Assembly (NCBI GenBank): GCA_964644025.1
Contig: CAZXVW010000057.1
Coordinates: 1-21,446 of the forward strand
Reading direction: 5' to 3'
DNA: 21,446 bases
Source of the DNA: CAZXVW01 sp964644025
GTDB lineage: Bacteria; Acidobacteriota; Terriglobia; Bryobacterales; Bryobacteraceae
In this document: positions 14,556-21,315 of the stretch, in pieces
Layout: the number at the start of each line of letters is the position of its first letter
Numbering within the stretch: the first letter of the stretch is position 1
Position numbers and translations under genes: made by a program
Notes under the pieces: generated by a model
Database searches by the model: none
Told to the model about the DNA's origin: nothing
Seen by the model: the letters and a program-made list of their open reading frames with translations, nothing else

Positions 14556-15467
14556 ATGCTGAACAGACGACAATTTTTGTTCGCCAGCGCGGCCGGGGTC
14601 GCGAGCGTACCTGCCTTGGCGGGAAACCGGATCGGACGCTCGCGCATCAGCGCGATCACCGACGAGATTGCCCGCTCGCCGGAAGACGCCATCGCCTTCA
14701 TCAAGCAGTACGGCTTGCAGTGGGTCGAACTCCGCGGGGTGCCGGGCGCAAAGAAGAGACGGTATTCAGAATTGCCCGCCGCCGAACTCAAGCAGGCGGC
14801 CCGCCAATTTGCCGACAATGGCATCCGGGTCTCCTTTCTGAACACGAGCCTGCTGAAATACACGCTGCCGGGAACTGAGCCGGCAGATAAGAAGTTCCGT
14901 GACCGGGACGCAGCGCAAAAGTACAAGACCCACCTGGATAGCTTGCGGCACGCCCTGGAGGCGGCCCATATCCTCGGAGTCGACAAGGTCCGCGTTTTCA
15001 CTTTCCGGCGAGTGAAGGACCCGCCTGCGCTGTTGCCGCGCGTCGTGGACACCCTCGCCGAGATGGTCGAGATCGCCGCGGCGGCGAAGATCCACCTGCT
15101 GGTGGAGAACGAAGCGTCGACCAACGTGGCCACCTGCGCCGAACTGGCCGCGCTGCTGCAGCGGCTTCCTTCGCCCTGGCTCGGCGCCAACTGGGACGCG
15201 CTGAACGGCACGCGCTATCAGGAACCGCCGTTCCCGGACGGCTACGCCAAACTGCCCAAGCAGCGCATCGGGAACGTGCAGATTAAGGGCAAGAGCGTTC
15301 TACCCGCCTATGGCCAATTGCTCGACTGGGCGGCGATTTTTGCCGCGCTGGCCCGCGACGGCTACCAGGGCGAGTGCGGCCTGGAAACCCATATATTCGG
15401 AGAGGGCCAGATTCAGGCGTCCCACGACTCGATGAAAGCCATCCTCCGCATCGTGGAGTCGTCCTGA
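14556..15467 (+). CDS. Tat-exported sugar phosphate isomerase/epimerase (AP-endonuclease-2-type TIM barrel)
   Basis: A 303-residue protein. It begins MLNRRQFLFASAAGVASVPALA, a twin-arginine signal (RRQFLFA) with cleavage near residue 22, so the folded protein is exported. The rest is a xylose-isomerase-like TIM barrel: SAITDEIARSPEDAI, YGLQWVELRGV (52-62), VSFLNTSLL, VDKVRVFTFRR, HLLVENEAST with E184, LGANWDALNG with D214, and GLETHIFGEGQIQ with E277. The usual His of the family's HxKD strand reads Gln242 (VQIKG), so the metal site may be altered. Substrate is unknown. GGAAGGA precedes the ATG, and the next gene starts two bases after this one stops, so both are made together. Confidence 0.85.
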   Translation: MLNRRQFLFASAAGVASVPALAGNRIGRSRISAITDEIARSPEDAIAFIKQYGLQWVELRGVPGAKKRRYSELPAAELKQAARQFADNGIRVSFLNTSLLKYTLPGTEPADKKFRDRDAAQKYKTHLDSLRHALEAAHILGVDKVRVFTFRRVKDPPALLPRVVDTLAEMVEIAAAAKIHLLVENEASTNVATCAELAALLQRLPSPWLGANWDALNGTRYQEPPFPDGYAKLPKQRIGNVQIKGKSVLPAYGQLLDWAAIFAALARDGYQGECGLETHIFGEGQIQASHDSMKAILRIVESS

Positions 15468-15468
15468 A

Positions 15469-15975
15469 ATGACCCGCGATATTCTCAAGTATGCCGGCGT
15501 GGGCCTGGCGATCGTCATCGTGGCGGTCGCCATCATCCTGTACTGGAACCGTGGTTCGCACGTGGCCCTGGAAGGTTCCATCCAGAAGGTGCGCATCCAG
15601 GGCATGGACGAGAGAAGTTGTGTCGTCATCGTCGATTTCCGGTTCAAGAATCCCGCCGACTACCCCTTCATCGTCCGCGACGCCCGGCTCTACCTGGAAG
15701 ATCCCGACGGCAAGCTCCTCGCCGGAGACGCAGTCTCGGCCAACACCGTGGCGCGTCTGTTCAAGTACTATCCGCTGCTGGGCCCGCAATACAACGATTC
15801 GCTGATGGTCCGCGACCGGATCCAGCCTCACGAAACCATGGACCGGATGCTCTGCGCCCGCTTCACGGTTCCCGATTCCACCGCCGAGCTGCGCCGGAGG
15901 CTAATTATCCGCATTGAGGATGTTGACGGGGCGGTCTCTGAGATCGTCGAGGACCGGTCCCGGACCGGCACGTAG
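15469..15975 (+). CDS. Membrane-anchored protein of unknown function
   Basis: A 168-residue protein with one N-terminal membrane helix (about 8-26, GVGLAIVIVAVAIILYW) and a soluble, probably periplasmic, domain of about 140 residues. The domain is beta-rich: alternating strands such as SCVVIVDFRFKNPADYPFIV and ARLYLEDPDGKLLAG suggest an LEA14/immunoglobulin-like sandwich, in which an NP-x-D-x-P-F bulge is common. I recognise no named family. It begins one base after the stop of the exported TIM-barrel gene (TGA-A-ATG), so it is translationally coupled and may act with that protein at the outer face of the inner membrane. The name and function remain open. Confidence 0.72.
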   Translation: MTRDILKYAGVGLAIVIVAVAIILYWNRGSHVALEGSIQKVRIQGMDERSCVVIVDFRFKNPADYPFIVRDARLYLEDPDGKLLAGDAVSANTVARLFKYYPLLGPQYNDSLMVRDRIQPHETMDRMLCARFTVPDSTAELRRRLIIRIEDVDGAVSEIVEDRSRTGT

Positions 15976-16099
15976 GACGTCTCGGCGGGTAAAGTGGGAC
16001 CTTGAGCAGCTCATTTCCACCGGCCGCCCGGGGGGATGAGTTCATGCAGTGCGCGGTCCCGCTTCTTGGTTTCTGAATCGTGGTTTCCAATTTTTCAAA

Positions 16100-16129
16100 T
16101 TGTCTCGCCGGAGCCCCGGCCGGTATGCT
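16100..16129 (+). promoter_or_regulatory. Candidate promoter for the URO-D-like gene pair
   Basis: TTGTCT (16100-16105) and TATGCT (16124-16129) stand 18 bases apart in the 280-base gap before the first URO-D-like gene. Each hexamer matches four consensus bases. The rest of the gap (15976-16255) holds only an A/T-rich patch just upstream and the strong ribosome-binding site described separately. Confidence 0.35.
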
Positions 16130-16187
16130 GGTCGGCTGCGGACTGTTTTCGGGGCCGTTGTTGACGGAAGCGCGCCACGCCCGACTC

Positions 16188-16206
16188 AGGAGGTAATTTG
16201 GTCATG
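16188..16206 (+). promoter_or_regulatory. Strong ribosome-binding site followed by an out-of-frame ATG
   Basis: AGGAGGT (16188-16194) lies nine bases before ATG 16204, ideal for initiation, but that ATG is not in the frame of the URO-D-like protein; its frame runs to 16629 across the real coding sequence. One extra base between 16204 and 16255 would join it to the long frame, so a frameshift or sequence error is possible. Confidence 0.45.
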
Positions 16207-16255
16207 CCGGCGCGGCTGCCAGCCGTTCGCCGGCAAGAAACCGTCCCGGGACAGA

Positions 16256-17344
16256 ATGAGGCTCATCATGGCTCCGTTTGGAAACGCCCCCGAAAAAACC
16301 GAGCGATACAAGGCCTTCTGGCGAAGGGACGACGTGAAACGTCCGCTGGTTGGCTTCTCCCTGGTCGGCTGGTTCCCGTTCGTGGAGTTTTCAGCTTGCC
16401 GCCAGTGGGGCGACACGGCTTACCTGACCCCCGAAATGGTGGACCCGGCCGCCTTTCTGGAAGACCACGTCCGGATTTGCCGGGAAGGCGAGATTATGGA
16501 CGACGACGTGATCCGGGGTGCCTGCCCCGCGCAAGCCGCCGTTCCCTGGCTGCCGGGGATGGTGGGCGCGAAGCTGCGCATCCTGCCGGAAAACGTTCTT
16601 GGAGAGGAAATGCACCTGCCCTGGGATGAGGCTTTGCAGGTGCGTCTGGACCGTGACAATCCGTGGTACGGCAAGTACATGGAGTTTGCCGGCGCCCTGG
16701 TTCGCGCCTCCCAGGGACGATTTCCCGTGAGTCATTCCCCGGAGGTCGGTCCCAGCGATCTGCACGCCATCCTGCGCGGTCACACCGAGAGCATCCTGGA
16801 CCTGATGTTCGAGCCGGAGAAGTCTCGTGAGCTGCTCTGGCGCCTGGGCGAGATCTTCCTGGAAATCACCGAGGATATCTGGAAGCGGCTGCCGCTGTTC
16901 TACGGCGGCTATTTTGACGCCCAATACTCGCTCTGGGCTCCGGGCCCGATCATCCGGATGCAGGAGGATGCCAGCGGGCTGTATTCGCCGGAACTCTACC
17001 GCAAATTTCTCCTCCCGGTGGACCGCATGCTCGCCAGCCGCTTCGCCAACAGCTTTATCCACCTGCATTCGACGTCCATGTTTCTGCTGGACGCCTTCCT
17101 GGAAATTGAGGAGATTCAGTGTTATGAAATCAATCATGACGCCACCGGGCTGCCGCTGACGAAGATGATTCCGTACTTCCAGCGGGTTCAGCAGTGCCGC
17201 CGGCCGCTGTTCGTGCGAGGCTCTTTCAGCCCGGATGAAATGCGCTTGCTGATGGATTCGCTGGAGCCGCGCGGCCTGTTCTTCAACATCATCGCCGGAA
17301 GCATGAAAGAGGTGGAAGCACTGCGGCCGGTACTGGGTCTGTGA
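16256..17344 (+). CDS. Uroporphyrinogen decarboxylase-superfamily protein without zinc signature
   Basis: A 362-residue protein of the URO-D/MtaA TIM-barrel superfamily, judged from overall layout and from similarity of its C-terminal half to the next gene: LMFEPEKSRELLWRLGEIFLE, then a GGYFDAQYSLWAPG segment, YSPELYRKFLLPVDRML and FIHLHSTSM ... LEIEEIQCYEINHD. In MtaA-type methyltransferases the last region carries His-x-Cys and a later Cys that bind zinc. Here the matching positions read H269-x-H271, and the later Cys is replaced by Arg in FVRGSF (319-324), so the standard zinc site is lost. It is too divergent to be a heme-pathway HemE. The start is uncertain: ATG 16256 or 16268 lies just before NAPEKTERYKAFW, but the only strong ribosome-binding site points to another frame. 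It is followed after 74 bases by the second paralogue. Confidence 0.7.
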   Translation: MRLIMAPFGNAPEKTERYKAFWRRDDVKRPLVGFSLVGWFPFVEFSACRQWGDTAYLTPEMVDPAAFLEDHVRICREGEIMDDDVIRGACPAQAAVPWLPGMVGAKLRILPENVLGEEMHLPWDEALQVRLDRDNPWYGKYMEFAGALVRASQGRFPVSHSPEVGPSDLHAILRGHTESILDLMFEPEKSRELLWRLGEIFLEITEDIWKRLPLFYGGYFDAQYSLWAPGPIIRMQEDASGLYSPELYRKFLLPVDRMLASRFANSFIHLHSTSMFLLDAFLEIEEIQCYEINHDATGLPLTKMIPYFQRVQQCRRPLFVRGSFSPDEMRLLMDSLEPRGLFFNIIAGSMKEVEALRPVLGL

Positions 17345-17418
17345 TCGCGCCGAATCCGGCCGGGGGCCAGGCTGTCGAACCGGCCCGGAACTGAGAACAT
17401 TTAAGAGGAGGACAACAC

Positions 17419-18594
17419 ATGGATCGCGACCGTTCGCCGGGTTGCCGGAGCAAGCTCGAGCGGATGAACAAAACGCTCCGGCACACCGAACCGGACCGGG
17501 TTCCCATCAGCGACTTCTTCTGGGGCAGCTTCCTCAAGCGCTGGCGAGAGGAACTTGGACTCGCCGCCGACGCAGATCCATATCGCTACTACGACCTGGA
17601 CTGGATCGTGGTCACGCCGAATCTCGACCCGCATATCAAGAACTTCGAGATCCTCAAAGAAGACGACCAGGAGGTGATCGTCCGAACGGGATTCGAAGCC
17701 GTCATCCGCAAGCGGTTGGATCTTCCGATGCCGGCTTTCCTGAAGTTTGACACGGACACGATCGAAAAAATGCGCGCCTTCCAGTTCGACGATCCCTGGG
17801 ATGAACGGCGCTTCTTCTCGGCCGGGGACAACCAGATCGACGGCGTCGGCGACGGATTTGCCCGCAACATTCCCCCCTGGATCGGCAGGGTGAAGGGCCT
17901 CTACGGCGACTTTCCCGTCTACGGCTCCGTCTGCGAAGGGCACGAAACGCTGTGGCGCATTATCGGCTCGGAAAACGCCATGCTGTGGATGGCCATGTAC
18001 CCGGACGAGATCGCCCGGTTCGTCGAGCGGATCAACTCGTTTTCCCTAGAGCTGGTCCGGGCCCAACTCAAGGCCGCCGACGGCATGCTGGACGGCATGG
18101 TCATCTGGGGCGACGTCGCCTACAAGAAGGGGATGATGTTCTCACCCGATTACTGGCGACGGGTGTTCAAACCAGGCGTGCGGGCGATGGTCGAGGAGGT
18201 TCACTCCCGCGGCCTGCCGGTGATTTACCACGGTTGCGGCAACGTCAACCGGATCTTCGCGGATTTCATCGAGATCGGCGTCGACGCCTATAACCCGCTG
18301 GAGGCCAAGGCCGGCCTCGACGTGATCGACCTGCGGCGGCGCTTCGGTCACCAGATCGCCTTCTGCGGAAACATGGACGTGCTGACGTGGGCGCGCGGCG
18401 ACCGGGACGAGCTGCGGCGCGTGGTGCTCACCAAGCTCAACGCCGGCAAGGGCGGCGGGTTCATCTTCCAGTCGGACCACTCGGTGCCCGGCAACGTTTC
18501 CGGCGAGAGCTACGATTACGTCGTGCGGCTGGTCCGCGAGCACGGCCGCTATCCGCTGGAGCTGGGCGAGTTCGATCTCCCGGATATCCATTGA
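17419..18594 (+). CDS. Uroporphyrinogen decarboxylase-superfamily methyltransferase-like protein (MtaA/CmuA type)
   Basis: A 391-residue protein of the URO-D superfamily, with NKTLRHTEPDRVPISDFFWG near the start, a central GSVCEGHETLWRIIG and WGDVAYKKGMMFSPDYWRRVFKP (230-252). The C-terminal half has VIYHGCGNVNRIF with H271 and C273, then EAKAGLDVIDLRRRFG and IAFCGNMDVLT with C316. The His-x-Cys...Cys set is the zinc-binding pattern of corrinoid-dependent methyltransferases (MtaA, MtbA, CmuA), which activate a thiol as methyl acceptor. No corrinoid-binding protein is encoded nearby, so the methyl donor is unknown. A GAGGAGG site before ATG 17419 supports the start. It is probably co-transcribed with the zinc-less paralogue upstream and converges on the HdrD-like gene. 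Confidence 0.82.
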   Translation: MDRDRSPGCRSKLERMNKTLRHTEPDRVPISDFFWGSFLKRWREELGLAADADPYRYYDLDWIVVTPNLDPHIKNFEILKEDDQEVIVRTGFEAVIRKRLDLPMPAFLKFDTDTIEKMRAFQFDDPWDERRFFSAGDNQIDGVGDGFARNIPPWIGRVKGLYGDFPVYGSVCEGHETLWRIIGSENAMLWMAMYPDEIARFVERINSFSLELVRAQLKAADGMLDGMVIWGDVAYKKGMMFSPDYWRRVFKPGVRAMVEEVHSRGLPVIYHGCGNVNRIFADFIEIGVDAYNPLEAKAGLDVIDLRRRFGHQIAFCGNMDVLTWARGDRDELRRVVLTKLNAGKGGGFIFQSDHSVPGNVSGESYDYVVRLVREHGRYPLELGEFDLPDIH

Positions 18595-18595
18595 T

Positions 18596-18617
18596 GTGGC
18601 GGGCGCTTCCCCGCCGC
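18596..18617. terminator. Hairpin between convergent genes, possible bidirectional terminator
   Basis: GGCGGG (18598-18603) pairs with CCCGCC (18610-18615) around a six-base loop, and two further outer pairs (one G-U) extend the stem. It lies in the 27-base gap between the two converging stops. There is no T-run on either side, so Rho-independent action is unproven. Confidence 0.35.
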
Positions 18618-18621
18618 CGGA

Positions 18622-20232
18622 TCAGTGCCATTCCCAGTCGATGAAGCCGGGCTTGACATCAACCATGGCGTTGACGATCAGCTCCACCAGCCCGCCGTAG
18701 CCGATGTGGTACTTGTTCCAGAGATCGTAGTAGGCGATCATGTCGCGAAACTGGCCCTTGCAATTCGAGCAAGGGGCGCAGATGTACTTGTTGACGTTCG
18801 GGTCATCCACGCAGTCGGAGAAGGCGTTCAGGATCTGCTCCAGCTTCTTGCGGCCGGAGACGTGAAAGCGCCAGTCCTCGAAATTGTTGGGACTCATGAT
18901 GGCGAAGCCGGAGCCGCCGCCGCAGCAGTAGTTGTCCACGCCGTGGGGCTCCATCTCGCGGAACCGCGGCGCGATCTTGCGCAGGATCTCCCGCTGCGGA
19001 TTCACCACGCCCATCAGCCGCACAAGGTTGCAAGGATCATGCAGGGTGACCGGGAAGTCATTGCGCGAGGGGTCCAGCTTGATCCGGCCGTTCATGACGA
19101 TGTCGTGCAGCAGCGTCATGGAGCTTTCCCGCGGCACATTGGCGTCGCCCAACAGGATGCGGTCGGCGATGACGGACAGCGACTTGTGCGCATGGCCGCA
19201 TTCGCCGAGCACGATCTTTTTCACTCCCAGCTTCCGGGCGGCTTCGGAGTGCTTCAGGGCGACGCGGGCGAGCTGAACGTCGTCGTACCAGAGGCCGTAG
19301 TTCACCGAGTCGTACCCGGCCAGCTCGGAGGACAGCGTCCACTTGATGCCGGCGGCGTTGAGGATCACGGCGAACGCGCCGGGGTTCTCCGGCCAGGCGA
19401 GGATCTCACCGGCGTTGTGGATCAGCAGCACGTCGGCGCCCTCGACGTCCCAGGGCGTCTCGACCTTGATCCCGGTTTTCTCCTCCATGTCCTCGTCGAT
19501 GAACTCGAGGTTGTCTTTAACGACGATCGCGTTCATGCCGGTCGAGGAGCCGACCTTGAGCTGGAGCATGGAACCGTTGTCGTGCAGTTCCTTGGCGGCA
19601 ATGCCCATCTCCTGGCTGAACAGCTTCCGCAACTCGTGGGTGATCAGGCCGTTGTCCACTCCAATCGGGCAGGTCTGCGCGCAGCGGCGGCAGATGTTGC
19701 AGCGGTAGGAAAGCTCGATGAGCCGGGCGACCAGCGCCCAATTCAGCTTGATGTCGCCGTGCTGGAAAGCCGCCACCAGGCCGCCGTGCTTGACGTACTT
19801 GAAGTAGAGCCGCCGCATGATCTCGGAGCGGTAGGTCGGTCGGTAGAGTTCATTGTTCCCGCTGGCCTCGTAAATGTGGCAGGCCTCCGAGCAGGTCTGA
19901 CACCGGGCGCAATGTTCCATCGATAGGATCAGTGGCTGCAGGAACGTCCAGTTGTCCTCTTTGATGAAAAGCTTCTCCAGCCCGGCGAGGAATTTCCCGA
20001 CCAGCTCGCGTTCCTCCTCCTTGCTCTTCGGCTTGGGGATATTGACAGCGCAGGTGTCATCGAGCGCGCATTCGTACTGCTCGCGCGTTTTCTCGGCGAG
20101 GGGCTTCCAGTCGCGGTCCTTGGACGGGGCGTCGAGCGGGGCCGGCAGCGGCATCAGTTCTTCGTTGGTAAGATGGATCAGCGGCTGCCCGTCCTCCCGG
20201 GCCATGTCATTGATTTTTACGCGCTTGCTCAC
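18622..20232 (-). CDS. HdrD/DsrK-like iron-sulfur protein with CCG domain
   Basis: A 536-residue cytoplasmic redox subunit. Two CxxCxxCxxxC motifs bind 4Fe-4S clusters (C108/111/114/118 in HCARCQTCSEAC and C178/181/184/188 in CNICRRCAQTCP). The C-terminal half has a cysteine-rich CCG domain: C401 (HDPCNLVRL), C436-C437 (NYCCGGGSGF) and CAPCSNC (485-491), which in HdrB/HdrD and DsrK holds an unusual 4Fe-4S centre that works on disulfides. The first CCG repeat is degenerate: LLIHNAGEIL stands where a Cys is usual, and only C345 (GECGH) remains. The start GTG 20232 overlaps the upstream stop as GTGA; the longer frame to 20280 lies inside that gene. With the cytochrome b-like partner it should pass electrons between the quinone pool and a thiol/disulfide or other cytoplasmic partner. 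Confidence 0.85.
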   Translation of the reverse strand: MSKRVKINDMAREDGQPLIHLTNEELMPLPAPLDAPSKDRDWKPLAEKTREQYECALDDTCAVNIPKPKSKEEERELVGKFLAGLEKLFIKEDNWTFLQPLILSMEHCARCQTCSEACHIYEASGNNELYRPTYRSEIMRRLYFKYVKHGGLVAAFQHGDIKLNWALVARLIELSYRCNICRRCAQTCPIGVDNGLITHELRKLFSQEMGIAAKELHDNGSMLQLKVGSSTGMNAIVVKDNLEFIDEDMEEKTGIKVETPWDVEGADVLLIHNAGEILAWPENPGAFAVILNAAGIKWTLSSELAGYDSVNYGLWYDDVQLARVALKHSEAARKLGVKKIVLGECGHAHKSLSVIADRILLGDANVPRESSMTLLHDIVMNGRIKLDPSRNDFPVTLHDPCNLVRLMGVVNPQREILRKIAPRFREMEPHGVDNYCCGGGSGFAIMSPNNFEDWRFHVSGRKKLEQILNAFSDCVDDPNVNKYICAPCSNCKGQFRDMIAYYDLWNKYHIGYGGLVELIVNAMVDVKPGFIDWEWH

Positions 20233-21167
20233 TTCTGCTGTCCCCCTGCGGTTGGATTGGTGGTGGCGATGTCCGCCCACGACTTCGTGCCGTTGGCCGC
20301 GATGTGGGGAGCCGACCAGTGCGGCTTATAGGTCAGGTACTCAGCGAATTTTTTCTGCAGTTCGGCCGCCTTGGTAATCGGCAGGTCGTCCCAGCGCACC
20401 GAGTGGTAGGTGAAATACTTGGCGACGTAGTGGGCCATGTGTGTCAACGGGATGTAGGCGATCAGCAAAGACGTGAGAATCAGTCCCGCCGCCATGAGGG
20501 CCGGAACCGGGAGACTGGTATCGAAGGTCAGTACGCCCTTCGCCAGCGCCAGCGTTCCGGGATACTCCGGCCCGCGCAAGATGTAGCCGAGAATCAAAAG
20601 ACCGAACGAGACGATGAAGAACGCCAGGTTGAAGAGGTCGCCCGGCGCCGTGTAGTTGCGCAAGTCCGGGTCCCGCAGGCGGCGCAACAGCAGCCCGAAA
20701 GCGCCGGCCACCACCAGGCCGCCGCCCACGGCTCCGCAACTGCTGTAAAGAATCGCCAGCGCCGTAGCGAGGCCCCCGGCCATCACGCTCGGGACGAAGA
20801 TCGCCAGCAGCGCGCTTACGAGCAGAAGCTTGACGGAGGCGATCACCAGGTACAGTCCGAAGTGGAACGGGAAGGAGCGAAACCAGAGCGGCCGGTTAAA
20901 CTCCCACAGGCCTTTCAGAAACAGGATCTCCGGCACCATGAATTTCAGCTCGGTGACCCAGTGGAACTTCGACGGCCTGGTCCACCAGTTGAGGTCTTCG
21001 AAATAGGAGCCACCGTGTTTTACGCGCTCGGGCTCCTCATGAGGCACCGGGTAGAGTTCCCAGCGGAGGTGAAACGGCTGCCTGGCATAGCGGACCGCCC
21101 GGACGATGCTGGCAATCAGAAAACTGAGGAAACCAACGTAAATCAGAACGTAGAGGAACGGTGTCAT
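20229..21167 (-). CDS. NarI/DsrM/HdrE-like membrane cytochrome b subunit
   Basis: A 312-residue inner-membrane protein with about five to six helices (roughly 4-22, 100-125, 132-161, 178-198, 222-246). The histidines H102 (SFPFHFGLYL) and H243/H246 (PLTHMAHYVAKYFTYH), with H255, are placed as heme b ligands in the nitrate-reductase gamma superfamily. The segment PFHFGLYLVIASVKL and the closing THMAHYVAKYFTYHSVRWDD are typical of NarI, DsrM and HdrE, which exchange electrons with menaquinone. The 45-residue C-terminal tail is soluble. The stop overlaps the start of the iron-sulfur gene (GTGA), so the two form one complex. No narGHJ or dsrAB genes are in the window. The start ATG 21167 has a G-run in place of a normal ribosome-binding site, inside a palindrome. 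Confidence 0.82.
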   Translation of the reverse strand: MTPFLYVLIYVGFLSFLIASIVRAVRYARQPFHLRWELYPVPHEEPERVKHGGSYFEDLNWWTRPSKFHWVTELKFMVPEILFLKGLWEFNRPLWFRSFPFHFGLYLVIASVKLLLVSALLAIFVPSVMAGGLATALAILYSSCGAVGGGLVVAGAFGLLLRRLRDPDLRNYTAPGDLFNLAFFIVSFGLLILGYILRGPEYPGTLALAKGVLTFDTSLPVPALMAAGLILTSLLIAYIPLTHMAHYVAKYFTYHSVRWDDLPITKAAELQKKFAEYLTYKPHWSAPHIAANGTKSWADIATTNPTAGGQQK

Positions 21168-21170
21168 TCA

Positions 21171-21184
21171 ACCCCCCGGGGGGT
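21171..21184. promoter_or_regulatory. GC palindrome over the ribosome-binding region of the redox operon
   Basis: ACCCCCCGGGGGGT is a perfect 14-base palindrome ending three bases before the start codon of the cytochrome b-like gene. On the mRNA the GGGGGG half is the only Shine-Dalgarno-like stretch, so pairing within or between transcripts, or a DNA-binding protein, could hide it. Confidence 0.45.
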
Positions 21185-21207
21185 GTAAGTAGCCCCCAAT
21201 TTGAACT

Positions 21208-21221
21208 GTACTTTGAAGTAC
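21208..21221. promoter_or_regulatory. Inverted repeat in the leader of the redox operon
   Basis: GTACTT (21208-21213) - TG - AAGTAC (21216-21221), a perfect repeat in an A/T-rich patch about 40 bases upstream of the cytochrome b-like gene. This patch is the likely promoter region of the operon, though no clear -35/-10 pair could be fixed (TATGAT on the minus strand near 21240 is the best -10). It may be an operator. Confidence 0.4.
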
Positions 21222-21315
21222 GAGACACTTAATCTACATCATAACCGGTTTGTGGAATTTTGGGGGAACGGCTCCTGCGCCCACGCTCGTCACGGGCCGG
21301 CGTGCCGCTTCCCGT

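Noticed and set aside
13658..15211. A 517-codon open frame on the minus strand.
   Set aside because: It lies opposite the AI-2E transporter and TIM-barrel genes, which have clear family motifs, and its composition (Gln/His/Arg-rich) is that of an antisense frame in GC-rich DNA.
16204..16629. A separate protein gene using the strong ribosome-binding site at 16188.
   Set aside because: Its frame overlaps the well-supported URO-D-like coding region for 370 bases and gives a low-complexity Arg/Gly/Pro protein; a frame error or start problem is a better explanation.
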